Translations under genes and position numbers: made by a program | Notes under the pieces: generated by a model | Database searches by the model: none | Told to the model about the DNA's origin: nothing | What the model saw: only the letters and a program-made list of their open reading frames with translations | Assembly: GCF_947623445.1 (NCBI RefSeq) | Contig: NC_135243.1 | Span: forward strand, 14,572,501 to 14,636,500 | Length of the DNA stretch: 64,000 bases | From: Clavelina lepadiformis | Lineage: Eukaryota; Chordata; Ascidiacea; Aplousobranchia; Clavelinidae | Direction of reading: 5' to 3' | Shown: positions 54,901 to 64,000 of the stretch, one piece after another | Numbering within the stretch: the stretch's first letter is position 1 | Layout: every line of letters starts with the position of its first letter

Positions 54901-56080
54901 ACAACACCCGGTATTCCCAGTCGGTCACCCATTCAAGTACTAACCGGGCCCGAGGTTGCTTAACTTCCGAGATCGAACGAGATCGGGTCTACTCAACCTG
55001 GTATGGTCGTAGGTGATCTCAAAAGAAAGAAAATGGCCTTATGAATTCTAATTCGAGTGCATAGGAAATTCAAAATGGCAAACAGATGTTATAATTTTAA
55101 TTGAAATATACAGCATGACTAAAATGCTTACAACACCCGGTATTCCCAGGCGGTCACCCATTCAAGTACTAACCGGGCCCGAGTTTGCTTAACTTCCGAG
55201 ATCGGGTCTACTCAACCTGGTATGGTCGTAGGCGTTTTCAAAAGAAAGAAAATGGCTTTTTTAATTTTAATTCGATTGCATAGAAAATATAAAAACGCAA
55301 ACAGTTGCTATAAATTTAATTGAAATATACAGCATGACTGAAATGCTTACAACACCCGGTATTCCCAGGCGGTCACCCATCCAAGTACTAACCGGGCCCG
55401 AGGTTGCTTAATTTCCGAGATCGAACGAGATCGGGTCTACTCAACCTGGTATGGTCGTAGGCGATTTCAAATGGAAGAAAATGCGAATTTCAATTCTAAT
55501 TCGATTGCATAGGAAATTAAAAAAAGCAAAATGTTGCTAAAAATTTAATTGAAATATATAGCATGACTAAAATGCTTACAGCACCCGGTATTCCCAGGCG
55601 GTCACCCATTCAAGTACTAACCGGGCCCGAGGTTGCTTAACTTCCGAGATCGAACGAGATCGGGTCTACTCAACCTGGTATGGTCGTAGGTGATCTCAAA
55701 AGGAAGAAAATGGCCTTATGAATTCTAATTCGATTGCATAGGAAATTCAAAAAGGCAAACAGATGTTATCAATTTAATTGAAGTATACAGCATGACTAAA
55801 ATACTTACAACACCCGGTATTCCCAGGCGGTCACCCATCCAAGTACTAACCGGGCCCGAGGTTGCTTAACTTCCGAGATCGGGTCTACTCAACCTGGTAT
55901 GGTCTTAGGCGAATTCAAAAGAAAGAAAATTGCTTTTTTAATTATAATACGTTTGCATAGGAAATTCAAAATCACAAACAGTTGCTATATATTTAATTGA
56001 AATATACAGCATGACTAAATTGCTTACAACACCCGGTATTCCCAGTCGGTCACCCATCCAAGTACTAACCGGGCCCGAGG
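54901..56080. repeat. 5-unit higher-order repeat, 1125 bp, copy 2
   Basis: Directly adjacent partner of 53780-54900, with a handful of single-base differences. It ends where the unit switches to the GGCTATTTGAAAAG spacer variant near 56140. Confidence 0.83.
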
Positions 56081-56494
56081 TTGCTTAACTTCCGAAATCG
56101 AACGAGATCGGGTCTACTCAACCTGGTATGGTCAAAGGCTATTTGAAAAGAAAGAAAATGGCTTTTTTAATTATAATTCGAATGCATAAGATATATAAAA
56201 ACGCAAAGAGTTGCTATAAAAATAATTGAAATGTACAGCATGACTAAAATGCTTACAACACCCGATATTCCCAGGCGGTCACCCATCCAAGTACTAACCG
56301 GGCCCGAGGTTGCTTAACTTCCGAGATCGAACGAGATCGGGTCTACTCAACCTGGTATGGTCGTATGCGATTTCAAGTGAAAGAAAATGGCCTTTTCAAT
56401 TCTAATTCGATTGCATAGGACATTCAAAAAAGCAAAGAGTTGGTATAAATTTGAGTGAAATATACAGCATTACTAAAATGCTTACAAAACCCGG

Positions 56495-57509
56495 TATTCC
56501 CAGGCGGTCACACATCCAAGTACTAACCGGGCCCGAGGTTGCTTAACTTCCGAGATCGAACGAGATCGGGTCTACACAACCTGATATGGTCGTAAGAGAT
56601 TTAGAATGAAAGAAAATGGCCTTTTCAATTCTAATTCTATTGCATAGGAAATTCAAAAAAGCAAATAGTTGTTATAAATTTTGGCTGAAAGATACAGCAT
56701 GACTAAAATGCTTACAACACCCGGTATTACCAGACAATCACCCATCCAAGTATTAACCGGGCCCGAGGTTGCTTAACTTCCGAGATCGGGTCTACTCAAC
56801 CTGGTATGGTCGTAGGCGTTTTAAAGTGAAAGAAAATGGCTTTTTTAATTATAATTCGATTGCATAGGAAATTCAAAATCACAAACAGTTGCTATTACGT
56901 TAATTGAAATATACAGCATGACTAATATGCTTATAACACCCGGTATTTCCAGGTGGTCACCCATCCAAGTACTAACCGGGCCCGAGGTTGCTTAACTTCC
57001 GAGATCGAACGAGATCGGGTATATTCAACCTGGTATGGTCGTACGCGATTTCAAAAGAAAGAAAAGGGCATTTTCAATTATAATTCGATTGCATAGGAAA
57101 GTAAAAAACGCAAATAGTTAATAGACTTTTGATTGAAATATACAGCATGACTAAAATGCTTACAACACCCGTTATTCCCAGGCGGTCAACCATCCAAGTA
57201 CTAACCGGGCCCGAGGTTGCTTAACTTCCGAGATCGAACGAGATCAATTCTGCTCAACCTGGTATGGTCGTAGGCGATTTCAAAAGAAAGAAAATGTCAT
57301 TTTCAATTCTAATTCGATTGCATAGGAAATTCAAAATAAAAAATAGTTGTTATAAATTTGATTGAAATATACAGCATGACTAAAATGCTTACAACACCCT
57401 GTATTCCCAGGCGGTCACTCATCCAAGTACTAACCGGGTCCTAGGTTGCTTAAATTCCAAGATCGTATCTACTCAACCTGGTATGGTCGAAGGTGGGTTC
57501 AAATGAAAG
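56495..57509. repeat. 7-unit higher-order repeat, 1573-bp period, copy 1
   Basis: The rare spacer variant TTGGCTGAAA occurs at 56681 and 58254, 1573 bp apart (7 x 229 minus 30). About 1.0 kb of linked monomers matches 58068-59082, including the GATTTAGAATG and GGGTCCTAGG-like variants. Confidence 0.78.
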
Positions 57510-58067
57510 AAAATGGCTTTTTTAATTCTAATTCGATTGCATAGGACATTCAAAAACGCAAACCGTTGCTATAAATTTAATTGAAATATACAGCATGACT
57601 AAAATGCTTACAACACCCGGTATACCCAGACAGTCACCCATCCAAGTACTAACCGGGCCCGAGGTTGCTTAACTTCCGAGATCGAACGAGATCGGGTCTA
57701 CTCAACCTGGTATGGTCGAAGGCTATTTGAAAAGAAAGAAAATGGCTTTTTTAATTATAATTCGATTGCATAGAAATATAAAAACGCAAAGAGTTGTTAT
57801 AAAAATAATTGAAATGTACAGCATGACTAAAATGCTTACAACACCCGGTATTCCCAGGCGGTCACCCATCCAAGTACTAACCGGGCCAGAGGTTGCTTAA
57901 CTTCCGAGTTTGGTTCTACTCAACCTGGTATGGTCGCATGCGATTTCAAATGAAAGAAAATGGCTTTTTAAATTATTATTCGATTGCATAGGAAATTCAA
58001 AACAGGAAACTGTTGCTATATATTTAATTGAAATATACAGCATGACTAAATTGCTTACAACACCCGG

Positions 58068-59082
58068 TATTCCCAGGCGGTCACACATCCAAGTACTAAC
58101 CGGGCCCGAGGTTGCTTAACTTCCGAGATCGAACAAGATCGGGTCTACTCAACCTGATATGGTCGTAAGAGATTTAGAATGAAAGAAAATGGCCTTTTCA
58201 ATTCTAATTCGATTGCATAAGAAATTCAAAAAAGCAAATAGTTGTTATAAATTTTGGCTGAAAGGTACAGCATGACTAAAATGCTTACAACACCCGGTAT
58301 TACCAGGCAATCACCCATCCAAGTATTAACCGGGCCCGAGGTTGCTTAACTTCCGAGATCGGGTCTACTCAACCTGGTATGGTCGTAGGCGTATTAAAGT
58401 GAAAGAAAATGGCTTTTTTAATTATAATTCGATTGCATAGGAAATTCAAAATCACAAACAGTTGCTATTACGTTAATTGAAATATACAGCATGACTAATA
58501 TGCTTATAACACCCGGTATTCCCAGGTGGTCACCCATCCAAGTACTAACCGGGCCCGAGGTTGCTTAACTTCCGAGATCGAACGAGATCGGGTATATTCA
58601 ACCTGGTATGGTCGTACGCGATTTCAAAAGAAAGAAAAGGGCATTTTCAATTATAATTCGATTGCATAAGAAAGTAAAAAATGCAAATAGTTGCTAGACA
58701 TTTGATTGAAATATACAGCATGACTAAAATGCTTACAACACCCGTTATTCCCAGGCGGTCAACCATCCAAGTACTAACCGGGCCCGAGGTTGCTTAACTT
58801 CCGAGATCGAACGAGATCAAGTCTGCTCAACCTGGTATGGTCGTAGGCGATTTCAAAAGAAAGAAAATGTCATTTTCAATTCTAATTCGATTGCATAGGA
58901 AATTCAAAATAAAAAATAGTTGTTATAAATTTGATTGAGATATACAGCATGACTAAAATGCTTACAACACCCTGTATTCCCAGGCAGTCACTCATCCAAG
59001 TACTAACCGGGTTTTAGGTTGCTTAAATTCCAAGATCGTATCTACTCAACCTGGTATGGTCGAAGGTGGGTTCAAATGAAAG
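58068..59082. repeat. 7-unit higher-order repeat, 1573-bp period, copy 2
   Basis: Partner of 56495-57509. It diverges at 59083 (TTTTTCAATTATAATTCG in place of TTTTTTAATTCTAATTCG), so the duplication edge lies in a spacer. Confidence 0.78.
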
Positions 59083-62000
59083 AAAATGGCTTTTTCAATT
59101 ATAATTCGATTGCATAGGAAATTCAAAATCGCAAATAGTTGCTATAAATTTAATTGAAATATACAGCATGACTAAAATGCTTACAACACCTGGTATTCCC
59201 AGGAGGTCACCCATCCAAGTACTAACCGGGCCCGAGGTTGCTTAACTTCCAAGATCGAACGAGATCGGGTCTACTCAACCTGGTATGGTCGTAGGCGATT
59301 TCAAATGGAAGAAAATGGGAATTTCAATTCCAATTCGATTGCATAGGAAATTAAAAAAAGCAAATTGTTGCTAAAAATTTAATTGAATTATACAGCATGA
59401 CTAAAATGCTTACAGCACCCGGTATTCCCAGGCGGTCACCCATTCAAGTACTAACCGGGCCCGAGGTTGCTTAACTTCCGAGATCGAACGAGATCGGGTC
59501 TACTCAACCTGGTATGGTCGTAGGTGATCTCAAAAGAAAGAAAATGGCCTTATGAATTCTAATTCGATTGCATAGGAAATTCAAAAAGGCAAATAGATGT
59601 TATAAATTTAATTGAAGTATACAGCATGACTAAAATGCTTACAACACCCGGTATTCCCAGGCGGTCACCCATCCAAGTACTAACCGGGCCCGAGGTTGCT
59701 TAACTTCCGAGATCGGGTCTACTCAACTTGGTATGGTCTTAGGCGAATTCAAAAGAAAGAAAATTGCTTTTTTAATTATAATTCGTTTGCATAGGAAATT
59801 CAAAATCACAAACAGTTGCTATATATTTAATTGAAATATACAGCATGACTAAATTGCTTACAACACCCGGTATTCCCAGTCGGTCACCCATCCAAGTACT
59901 AACCGGGCCCGAGGTTGCTTAACTTCCGAGATCGAACGAGATCGGGTCTACTCAACCTGGTATGGTCGTAGGCGATTTCAATTGAATGAAAATGGCCTTT
60001 TCAATTCTAATTAGATTGCATAGGACATTCAAAAGAGCAAATAGTTGTTATAAATTTGATTGAAAGATACAGCATGGCTAAAATGCTTACAACACCCGGT
60101 ATTACCAGGCAATCACTCATCCAAGTACTAACCGGGCCCGAGGTTGCTTAACTTCCGAGATCGGGTCTTCTCAACCTGGTATGGTCGTAGGCGTTTTCAA
60201 ATGAAAGAAAATGGCTTTTATAATTATAATTCGATTGCATAGGAAATTCATAAACGCAAACAGTTGCTATAAATTTAATTGAAATATACAGCATGACTAA
60301 AATGCTTACAACACCCGGTATTCCCAGGCGGTCACCCATCCAAGTACTAACCGGGCTCGAGGTTGCTTAACTTCCGAGATCGAACGAGATCGGGTCTACT
60401 CAACCTGGTATGTTCGAAGGCAATTTGAAAAGAAAGTAAATGGCTTTTTTAATTATTATTCGATTATATAAGAAATATAAAAACGCAAAGAGTTGCTATA
60501 AAAATAATTGAAATGTACATCATGACTAAAATGCTTATAACACCCGGTATTCCCAGGCGGTCACCCATCCAAGTACTAACCGAGTCCGAGGTTGCTTATT
60601 TTCCGAGATCGTATCTACTCAACCTGATATGGTCGTAGGTGGGTTCAAATGAAAAAAAATGGTCTTTCCAATTCTAATTCGATTGCATAGGAAATTCAAA
60701 AACGCAAACAGTTGCTATAAATTTAATTGAAATATACAGCATGACTAAAATGCTTACAACACCCACTATTCCCAGGCGATCACCCATCCAAGTACTAACT
60801 GGGCCCGAGGTTGCTTAATTTCCGAGATCGAACGAGATCGGGTCTACTTAACCTGGTATGGTCGTAGGCAATTTCAAAAGAAAGAAAATGGCCTTTTCAA
60901 TTCTAATTCTATTGCATAGGAAATTCAAAAAAGCAAATAGTTGCTAAAAATTTAATCGAAATATACAGCATGACTAAAATGCTTACAGCACCCACTATTC
61001 CCAGGCGATCACCCATCCAAGTACTAACAGGGCCCGAGGTTGCTTAACTTCGGAGAAAGAACGAGATCGGGTCTACTCAACCTGGTATGGTCGTAGGCAA
61101 CGTCAAAAGAAATAAAATGGCTTTTTCAATTATAATTCGATTGCATAGGAAATTCAAAAACGCAAATAGTTGCTATAAATTTAATTGAAATATACAGAAT
61201 GAATAAAATGCTTATAACACCCGGTATTCCCAGGCGGTCACCCATCCAAGTACTAACAGGGCCCGAGGTTGCTTAACTTCCGAGATCGAACGAAATCAAG
61301 TCTGCTCAACCTGGTACGGTCGTAGGCGATTTTAAACGAAAGAAAATGGCAATTTCAATTCTATTTCGATTGCATAGGAAATTCAAAAAAGCAAATAGTT
61401 AATAAAAATTTAATTGAAATATACAGCATGACTAAAATGCTTATAACACCCTATATTCCCAGGCGGTCACCCATCCAAGTACTAACCGGGCCCGAGGTTG
61501 CTTAACTTCCGAGATCGAACGAGATCGGGTCTACTCAACCTGGTATGGTCGTAGACGATTTCAAAACAAAGAAAATGGCCTTTTCACTTCTAATTCGATT
61601 GCATAGGAAATTCAAAAACGCAAATAGTTGCTAAAAATTTAATCGAAATATACAGCATGACTAAAATGCTTACAACACCCTGTATTCCCAGGCGGGCACT
61701 CATCCAAGTACTAACCGGGTCCGAGGTTGCTTAACTTCCGAGATCGGGTCTACTCAACCTGGTATGGTCTTAGGCGATTTCAAAAGAAAGAAAATGGCTT
61801 TTTTAATTATAATTCGTTTGCATAGGAAATTCAAAATCACAAACAGTTGCTATATATTTAGTTGAATTATAAAGCATGTCTAAATTGCTTACAACACCCG
61901 GTATTCCCAGTCGGTCACCCATCCAAGTACTAACCGGGCCCGAGGTTGCTTAACTTCCGAGATCAAACGAGATCGGGTCTACTCAACCTGGTACGGTCGT

Positions 62001-62335
62001 AGACGATTTCAAATGAAAGAAAATGGCCTTTTCCAATTCTAATTCGTTTGCATAGGAAATTCAAAAAAGCAAATAGTTGCAATAAAATTTATTGAAAGAT
62101 ACAGCATGACTAAAATGCTTACACCACCCGGTATTACCAGGCAATCACCCATCCCAGTACTAACCGAACCCGAGGTTGCTTAACTTCCGAGATCGGGTCT
62201 ACTCAACCTGGTATGGTCGTAGGTGTTTTCAAATGAAAGAAAATGGCTTTTTTACTTATAATTCGATTGCATAGGAAATTCAAAATCACAAAAAGTTGCT
62301 TTTCATTTAATTGAAATATACAGCATGACTAAATT

Positions 62336-62402
62336 GCTTACAACACCCGGTATTCCCAGGCGGTCACCCATCCAAGTACTAACAAAGCCCGAGGTTGCTT
62401 AA
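62336..62402 (-). pseudogene. 5S gene fragment, 3' half, at the orientation switch
   Basis: Only gene positions 52-118 are present. The 5' part (helix III, loop C and the start) is replaced at TTAA by the 449-bp insert. The intermediate-element region has AACAAAGCCC instead of AACCGGGCCC, and the 3' flank lacks T4 (CTAAATTGC). It has no 5' end of its own and cannot make a normal 5S RNA. Confidence 0.9.
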
Positions 62403-62855
62403 GGGTCTGTAGGTCCATCTGAAACCCTATCTAAAACAATGCAAAGTACAATTTTTCAATTTGAATTTGCTTCTAAACAAGCCCGGTCACCTTGCTGAGT
62501 TTTTGTATCCGCCGAGATGTAGGTCAAAAAGACTTAATGCGGTATTTTGAGAAAATTCTCGTATCTGGAATTCTCGCACCAAATGCTTCAACTTTTTAAC
62601 AACTTTTTTCCTTACATTTCTCCAAAAAATCAGCCAAGAAGCCTTAACTTTAAACCAACACAAAACTTTAACCTTAGCCTGAACCTACACTCCGCACCCG
62701 CCATAACAACAGCAAACCTCCACAGATTAAGGTCACATGCGCACTGGACCGGAACCATTGATACTTTTTCTATAGTGACGTCTTAGATGCGACCTTCGTA
62801 ACAATCGCCGGGTTGCCGTTTTAAAACTACTGAAAATCGTACTACACCCCCTTAA
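62399..62855. mobile_element. Probable TTAA-flanked non-autonomous DNA transposon remnant
   Basis: The 449-bp insert (62403-62851) is bounded on both sides by TTAA at the same 5S position. After TTAA the ends read GGGTCTGTAG on the left and, on the opposite strand, GGGGGTGTAG on the right. That is a short imperfect terminal inverted repeat with 8 of 10 bases matching. TTAA target duplication is a known trait of the piggyBac and Kolobok superfamilies, and Kolobok-type ends often begin with purine/G-rich sequence. I cannot choose between them. No transposase is present: the longest frame, 62547-62786, encodes 79 residues with no recognisable motif. The flanking 5S genes point away from each other, so this is not a simple insertion. 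It could instead be unrelated filler DNA at an inversion breakpoint. Confidence 0.55.
62403..62851. other. Single-copy 449-bp non-5S DNA
   Basis: This is the only stretch in the window without 5S similarity. It is AT-rich and has T-rich and A-rich tracts near 62450 and 62585-62630, then a C-rich, G-poor tract from about 62640 to 62720. I see no tRNA, snRNA or protein gene. The 79-residue frame is rich in Asn, Ser, Leu and Thr and starts without a recognisable context, so I do not call it a gene. Confidence 0.7.
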
Positions 62856-62918
62856 GCAACCTCGGGCCCTGTTAGTACTTGGATGGGTAACCGCCTGGGA
62901 ATACCGGGTGTTGTAAGC
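62852..62918 (+). pseudogene. 5S gene fragment, 3' half, right side of the switch
   Basis: It contains gene positions 52-118 only, starting with the TTAA at 62852-62855, the exact mirror of the fragment ending at 62402. It reads CCCTGTTAG and GGGTAACC, with small changes from consensus in the intermediate element and C box. A T4 run follows at 62920-62923. Its 5' half is absent, so it is non-functional. Confidence 0.9.
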
Positions 62919-63029
62919 ATTTTAGTCATGCTGTATACTTCAAATGAATTTATAACATCTGTTTACTTTTTTGAATTTCCTATGCAATCGAATTAGAATT
63001 GGAAAGACCATTTTCTTTCATTTGAAATC

Positions 63030-63147
63030 GTCTAGGACCATACCAGGTTGAGTAGACCCGATCTCGTTCGATCTCGGAGGTTAAGAAACCTCGGGCCCGG
63101 TTAGTACTTGGATGGGTGACCGCCTGGGAATAACGGGTGTTGTGAAC
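63030..63147 (+). rRNA. 5S rRNA gene, diverged copy
   Basis: Full 118-nt length. There are two changes in the A box (AGGTTAAGAAAC for AAGTTAAGCAAC), one in helix V (ATAACGGG) and two near the 3' end (TGTGAAC for TGTAAGC) that weaken helix I. The start also differs (GTCTAGG for GCCTACG). It is probably a pseudogene or a poorly expressed variant. A T4 terminator follows. Confidence 0.75.
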
Positions 63148-63307
63148 ATTTTAGTCATGCTGTATATTTCAATCAAATTTATAGCAACTATTTGCTTTTT
63201 TGAATTTCCTATGCAATCGAATTAGAATTCATAAAGCCATTTTCTTTCTTTTGAAATCGCCTACGAGCATACCAGGTTGAGTAGACCCCATCTCGTTCGA
63301 TCTCGGA

Positions 63308-63322
63308 AGTTAAGCAACCTCG
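63308..63322 (+). promoter_or_regulatory. A box of internal 5S promoter
   Basis: Gene positions 50-64 (AGTTAAGCAACCTCG), at the place expected for the type 1 RNA polymerase III promoter. Shown here for one plus-strand gene. It is near-invariant in full copies of both arrays. Confidence 0.8.
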
Positions 63323-63324
63323 GG

Positions 63325-63330
63325 CCCGGT
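63325..63330 (+). promoter_or_regulatory. Intermediate element of internal 5S promoter
   Basis: Gene positions 67-72 (CCCGGT), which also form one strand of helix V. The GAGTTTGG pseudogene class and the fragment at 62336 carry changes here or in the adjacent bases. Confidence 0.7.
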
Positions 63331-63337
63331 TAGTACT

Positions 63338-63355
63338 TGGATGGGTGACCGCCTG
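63338..63355 (+). promoter_or_regulatory. C box of internal 5S promoter (TFIIIA site)
   Basis: Gene positions 80-97 (TGGATGGGTGACCGCCTG), matching the animal 5S C box. It is used above as the landmark for stepping through the array. Confidence 0.8.
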
Positions 63356-63376
63356 GGAATACCGGGTGCTGTAAGC

Positions 63377-63487
63377 ATTTTTGTCATGCTATATATTTCA
63401 ATTAAATTTTTAGCAACTATTTGCTTTTTTGAATTTCCTATGCAATCGAATTAGAATTGAAAATGCCATTTTATTTCTTTGGAAATC
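63377..63487 (+). other. 5S intergenic spacer (representative)
   Basis: A 111-bp AT-rich spacer. Conserved blocks in order are the terminator and GTCATGCT, an ATATATTTCAAT block, a TTGCTTTTTTGAATTTCC block, and ATGCAATCGAATTAGAATTG about 45-65 bp before the next gene. It ends with a pyrimidine-rich stretch and GAAATC at the gene start. I see no consistent TATA box near -30, and no second gene. Confidence 0.85.
63378..63382 (+). terminator. T5 RNA polymerase III terminator
   Basis: Five T residues two bases after the gene end, stronger than the T4 typical of the array. Confidence 0.85.
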
Positions 63488-63605
63488 GCCTACGACCATG
63501 CCAGGTTGAGCAGACCTGATCTCGTTTAATCTCGGAAGTTAAGCAACCTCGGGCCCGGTTAGTACTTGGATGGTTGACCGCCTGGTAATACCGGGTGTTG
63601 TAAGC
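63488..63605 (+). rRNA. 5S rRNA gene, variant
   Basis: Full length with intact A box and T4 terminator. Changes include ATGCC for ATACC, AGCAGACCTG for AGTAGACCCG, GTTTAATC in loop C/helix III and GATGGTTGACC in the C box. The same CAGACCTG-like change is common in the left array (for example near 18695 and 24100). Function is uncertain. Confidence 0.8.
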
Positions 63606-63716
63606 ATTTTAGTCATGCTGTATATTTCAATTAATTTTATACCAACTGTTTGCGTTTTTGTATTTCTTATGCAATCGAATTATAATTGAAAATGCCATTT
63701 TCTTTCATTTGAAATC

Positions 63717-63834
63717 ACCTACGACCATACCGGGTTGAGTAGACCCGATCTCGTTCGATCTCGGAAGTTAAGCAACCTCGGGCCCGGTTAGTACTTGGAA
63801 GGGTGACCGCCTGAGAATAACGGGTGTTGTAAGC
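63717..63834 (+). rRNA. 5S rRNA gene, variant
   Basis: Full length with an intact helix III region. Its start is ACCTACG, and it has one helix II change (ACCGGGTT). It has a C-box change (GGAAGGGTG for GGATGGGTG) and ATAACGGG in helix V, so it is a weaker candidate than the 63259 copy. A T4 terminator follows at 63836-63839. Confidence 0.82.
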
Positions 63835-63945
63835 ATTTTAGTCATGCTGTATATTTCAATCAAATTTATAGCAACTATTTGCTTTTTTGAATTTCCTATG
63901 CAATCGAATTAGAATTGGAAAGACCATTTTCTTTCATTTGAAATC

Positions 63946-64000
63946 GCCTACGACCATACCAGGTTGAGTAGACCCGATCTCGTTCGATCTCGGAAGTTAA
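63946..64000 (+). rRNA. 5S rRNA gene, 3' part outside window
   Basis: Gene positions 1-55, identical to consensus as far as visible, including both GATCTCG repeats and the start of the A box. The rest lies beyond the window. Confidence 0.92.

Larger units (their letters stand above)
1..62402 (-). repeat. Leftward tandem array of about 276 5S rDNA units
   Basis: Head-to-tail monomers of 229 bp, each a 118-nt 5S rRNA gene on the minus strand plus a 111-bp AT-rich spacer. The C-box landmark CCAAG lies at 2, 231, 460, 689 (then 908 after a 10-bp-short unit) and so on to 62372, giving 276 intervals. By hand count 83 of them are 219 bp. For a landmark at p, the gene runs from p-36 (3' end) to p+81 (5' end), or to p+71 in short copies. 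The spacer is as well conserved as the gene, which is the usual signature of concerted evolution by unequal exchange. No other gene, such as a histone, U snRNA or spliced leader, is interleaved. Assembly collapse or misjoining is possible in such an array. Confidence 0.97.
63259..63376 (+). rRNA. 5S rRNA gene
   Basis: Nearly consensus, with complete A box, intermediate element and C box and followed by a T5 run. I see changes at position 9 (C to G, in helix I), position 31 (G to C, in helix III) and position 111 (T to C). It is the best complete candidate gene on the plus strand in this window, though the change at 9 and the one at 31 each cost a pair. Confidence 0.9.
62852..64000 (+). repeat. 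Rightward tandem 5S rDNA array (start)
   Basis: The same 229-bp monomer family as the left array but on the plus strand. Gene starts are at 63030, 63259, 63488, 63717 and 63946, exactly 229 apart, with 111-bp spacers. None of these copies carries the 10-bp helix III deletion. The array continues past the window end. Confidence 0.96.

Noticed and set aside
3248-60339. Open reading frames of 62, 63, 69 and 73 codons on both strands throughout the array
   Set aside because: All lie across 5S genes and spacers, repeat with the monomer period, share the same peptide ends derived from 5S sequence, and vary by frame with small indels. They are by-products of the rRNA repeat and not protein genes.
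1-62402. CRISPR array
   Set aside because: The periodic units are 219/229 bp and the repeated part folds and reads as 5S rRNA. The spacers are also repeats of each other, unlike CRISPR spacers.
1-62402. Centromeric or other non-coding satellite
   Set aside because: Higher-order organisation resembles alpha-type satellites, but each monomer contains a recognisable 5S gene with internal promoter and terminator.
62640-62700. Degenerate telomere-like CTTTAACCTTAGCCTGAACC stretch in the insert
   Set aside because: Only a few imperfect matches with no regular period. Not enough to call telomeric repeats.
62547-62786. 79-codon frame in the non-5S insert
   Set aside because: Low-complexity composition, no recognisable domain, no start context or neighbouring gene. 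A frame of this length is expected by chance.
63377-63487. TATA box or a second small RNA gene (spliced leader, U snRNA) in the spacer
   Set aside because: No TATA-like motif sits at a constant -25 to -30 position in all copies. No splice-donor plus Sm-site arrangement is visible in the 111-bp spacer.
62336-64000. Whole region as one simple transposon insertion into a single 5S gene
   Set aside because: The flanks are inverted relative to each other and both are 3' halves. A simple insertion would leave a 5' half on one side.

Overview
The window is almost entirely a tandem array of 5S ribosomal RNA genes. It shows no credible protein-coding gene. The repeat unit is 229 bp: a 118-nt 5S gene followed by a 111-bp AT-rich spacer. 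The consensus gene has the animal-type 5S layout: helices II and V pair perfectly, and the internal A box, intermediate element and C box all match the RNA polymerase III type 1 promoter. That makes the source a eukaryotic, most likely invertebrate animal, nuclear genome. I cannot name the species from 5S alone.

Layout. Positions 1-62402 hold one array transcribed leftward (minus strand). Stepping the conserved C-box landmark from position 2 to 62372 gives 276 repeat intervals. By hand count, 83 of these are 10 bp short, and 276 x 229 minus 830 agrees with the measured span to within a few bases. Positions 62403-62851 are a 449-bp single-copy insert unrelated to 5S. From 62852 to the window end the same 229-bp repeats resume on the plus strand, with one truncated gene, four full-length genes and one cut by the window edge. 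The insert therefore sits at a divergent switch in array orientation. Both flanking 5S genes are cut at exactly the same TTAA (gene position 52), which suggests a TTAA-targeting DNA transposon remnant.

State of the genes. Many copies match the consensus gene, but a large minority are pseudogenes. The commonest lesion is a 10-bp deletion between two GATCTCG direct repeats that removes helix III and loop C. Other recurring classes have a damaged C box or have lost the T4 terminator.

Large-scale structure. Monomers are organised into higher-order repeats: 5-unit (1125 bp), 7-unit (1573 bp), 16-unit (3614 and about 3640 bp) and 19-unit (4301 bp) blocks. There is also a 6.4-kb segment copied at an offset of 18,308 bp. 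The region from about 12 kb to 60 kb looks recently amplified, and the amplified blocks carry pseudogenes along with good genes. All short open reading frames in the array are by-products of the repeated 5S sequence.
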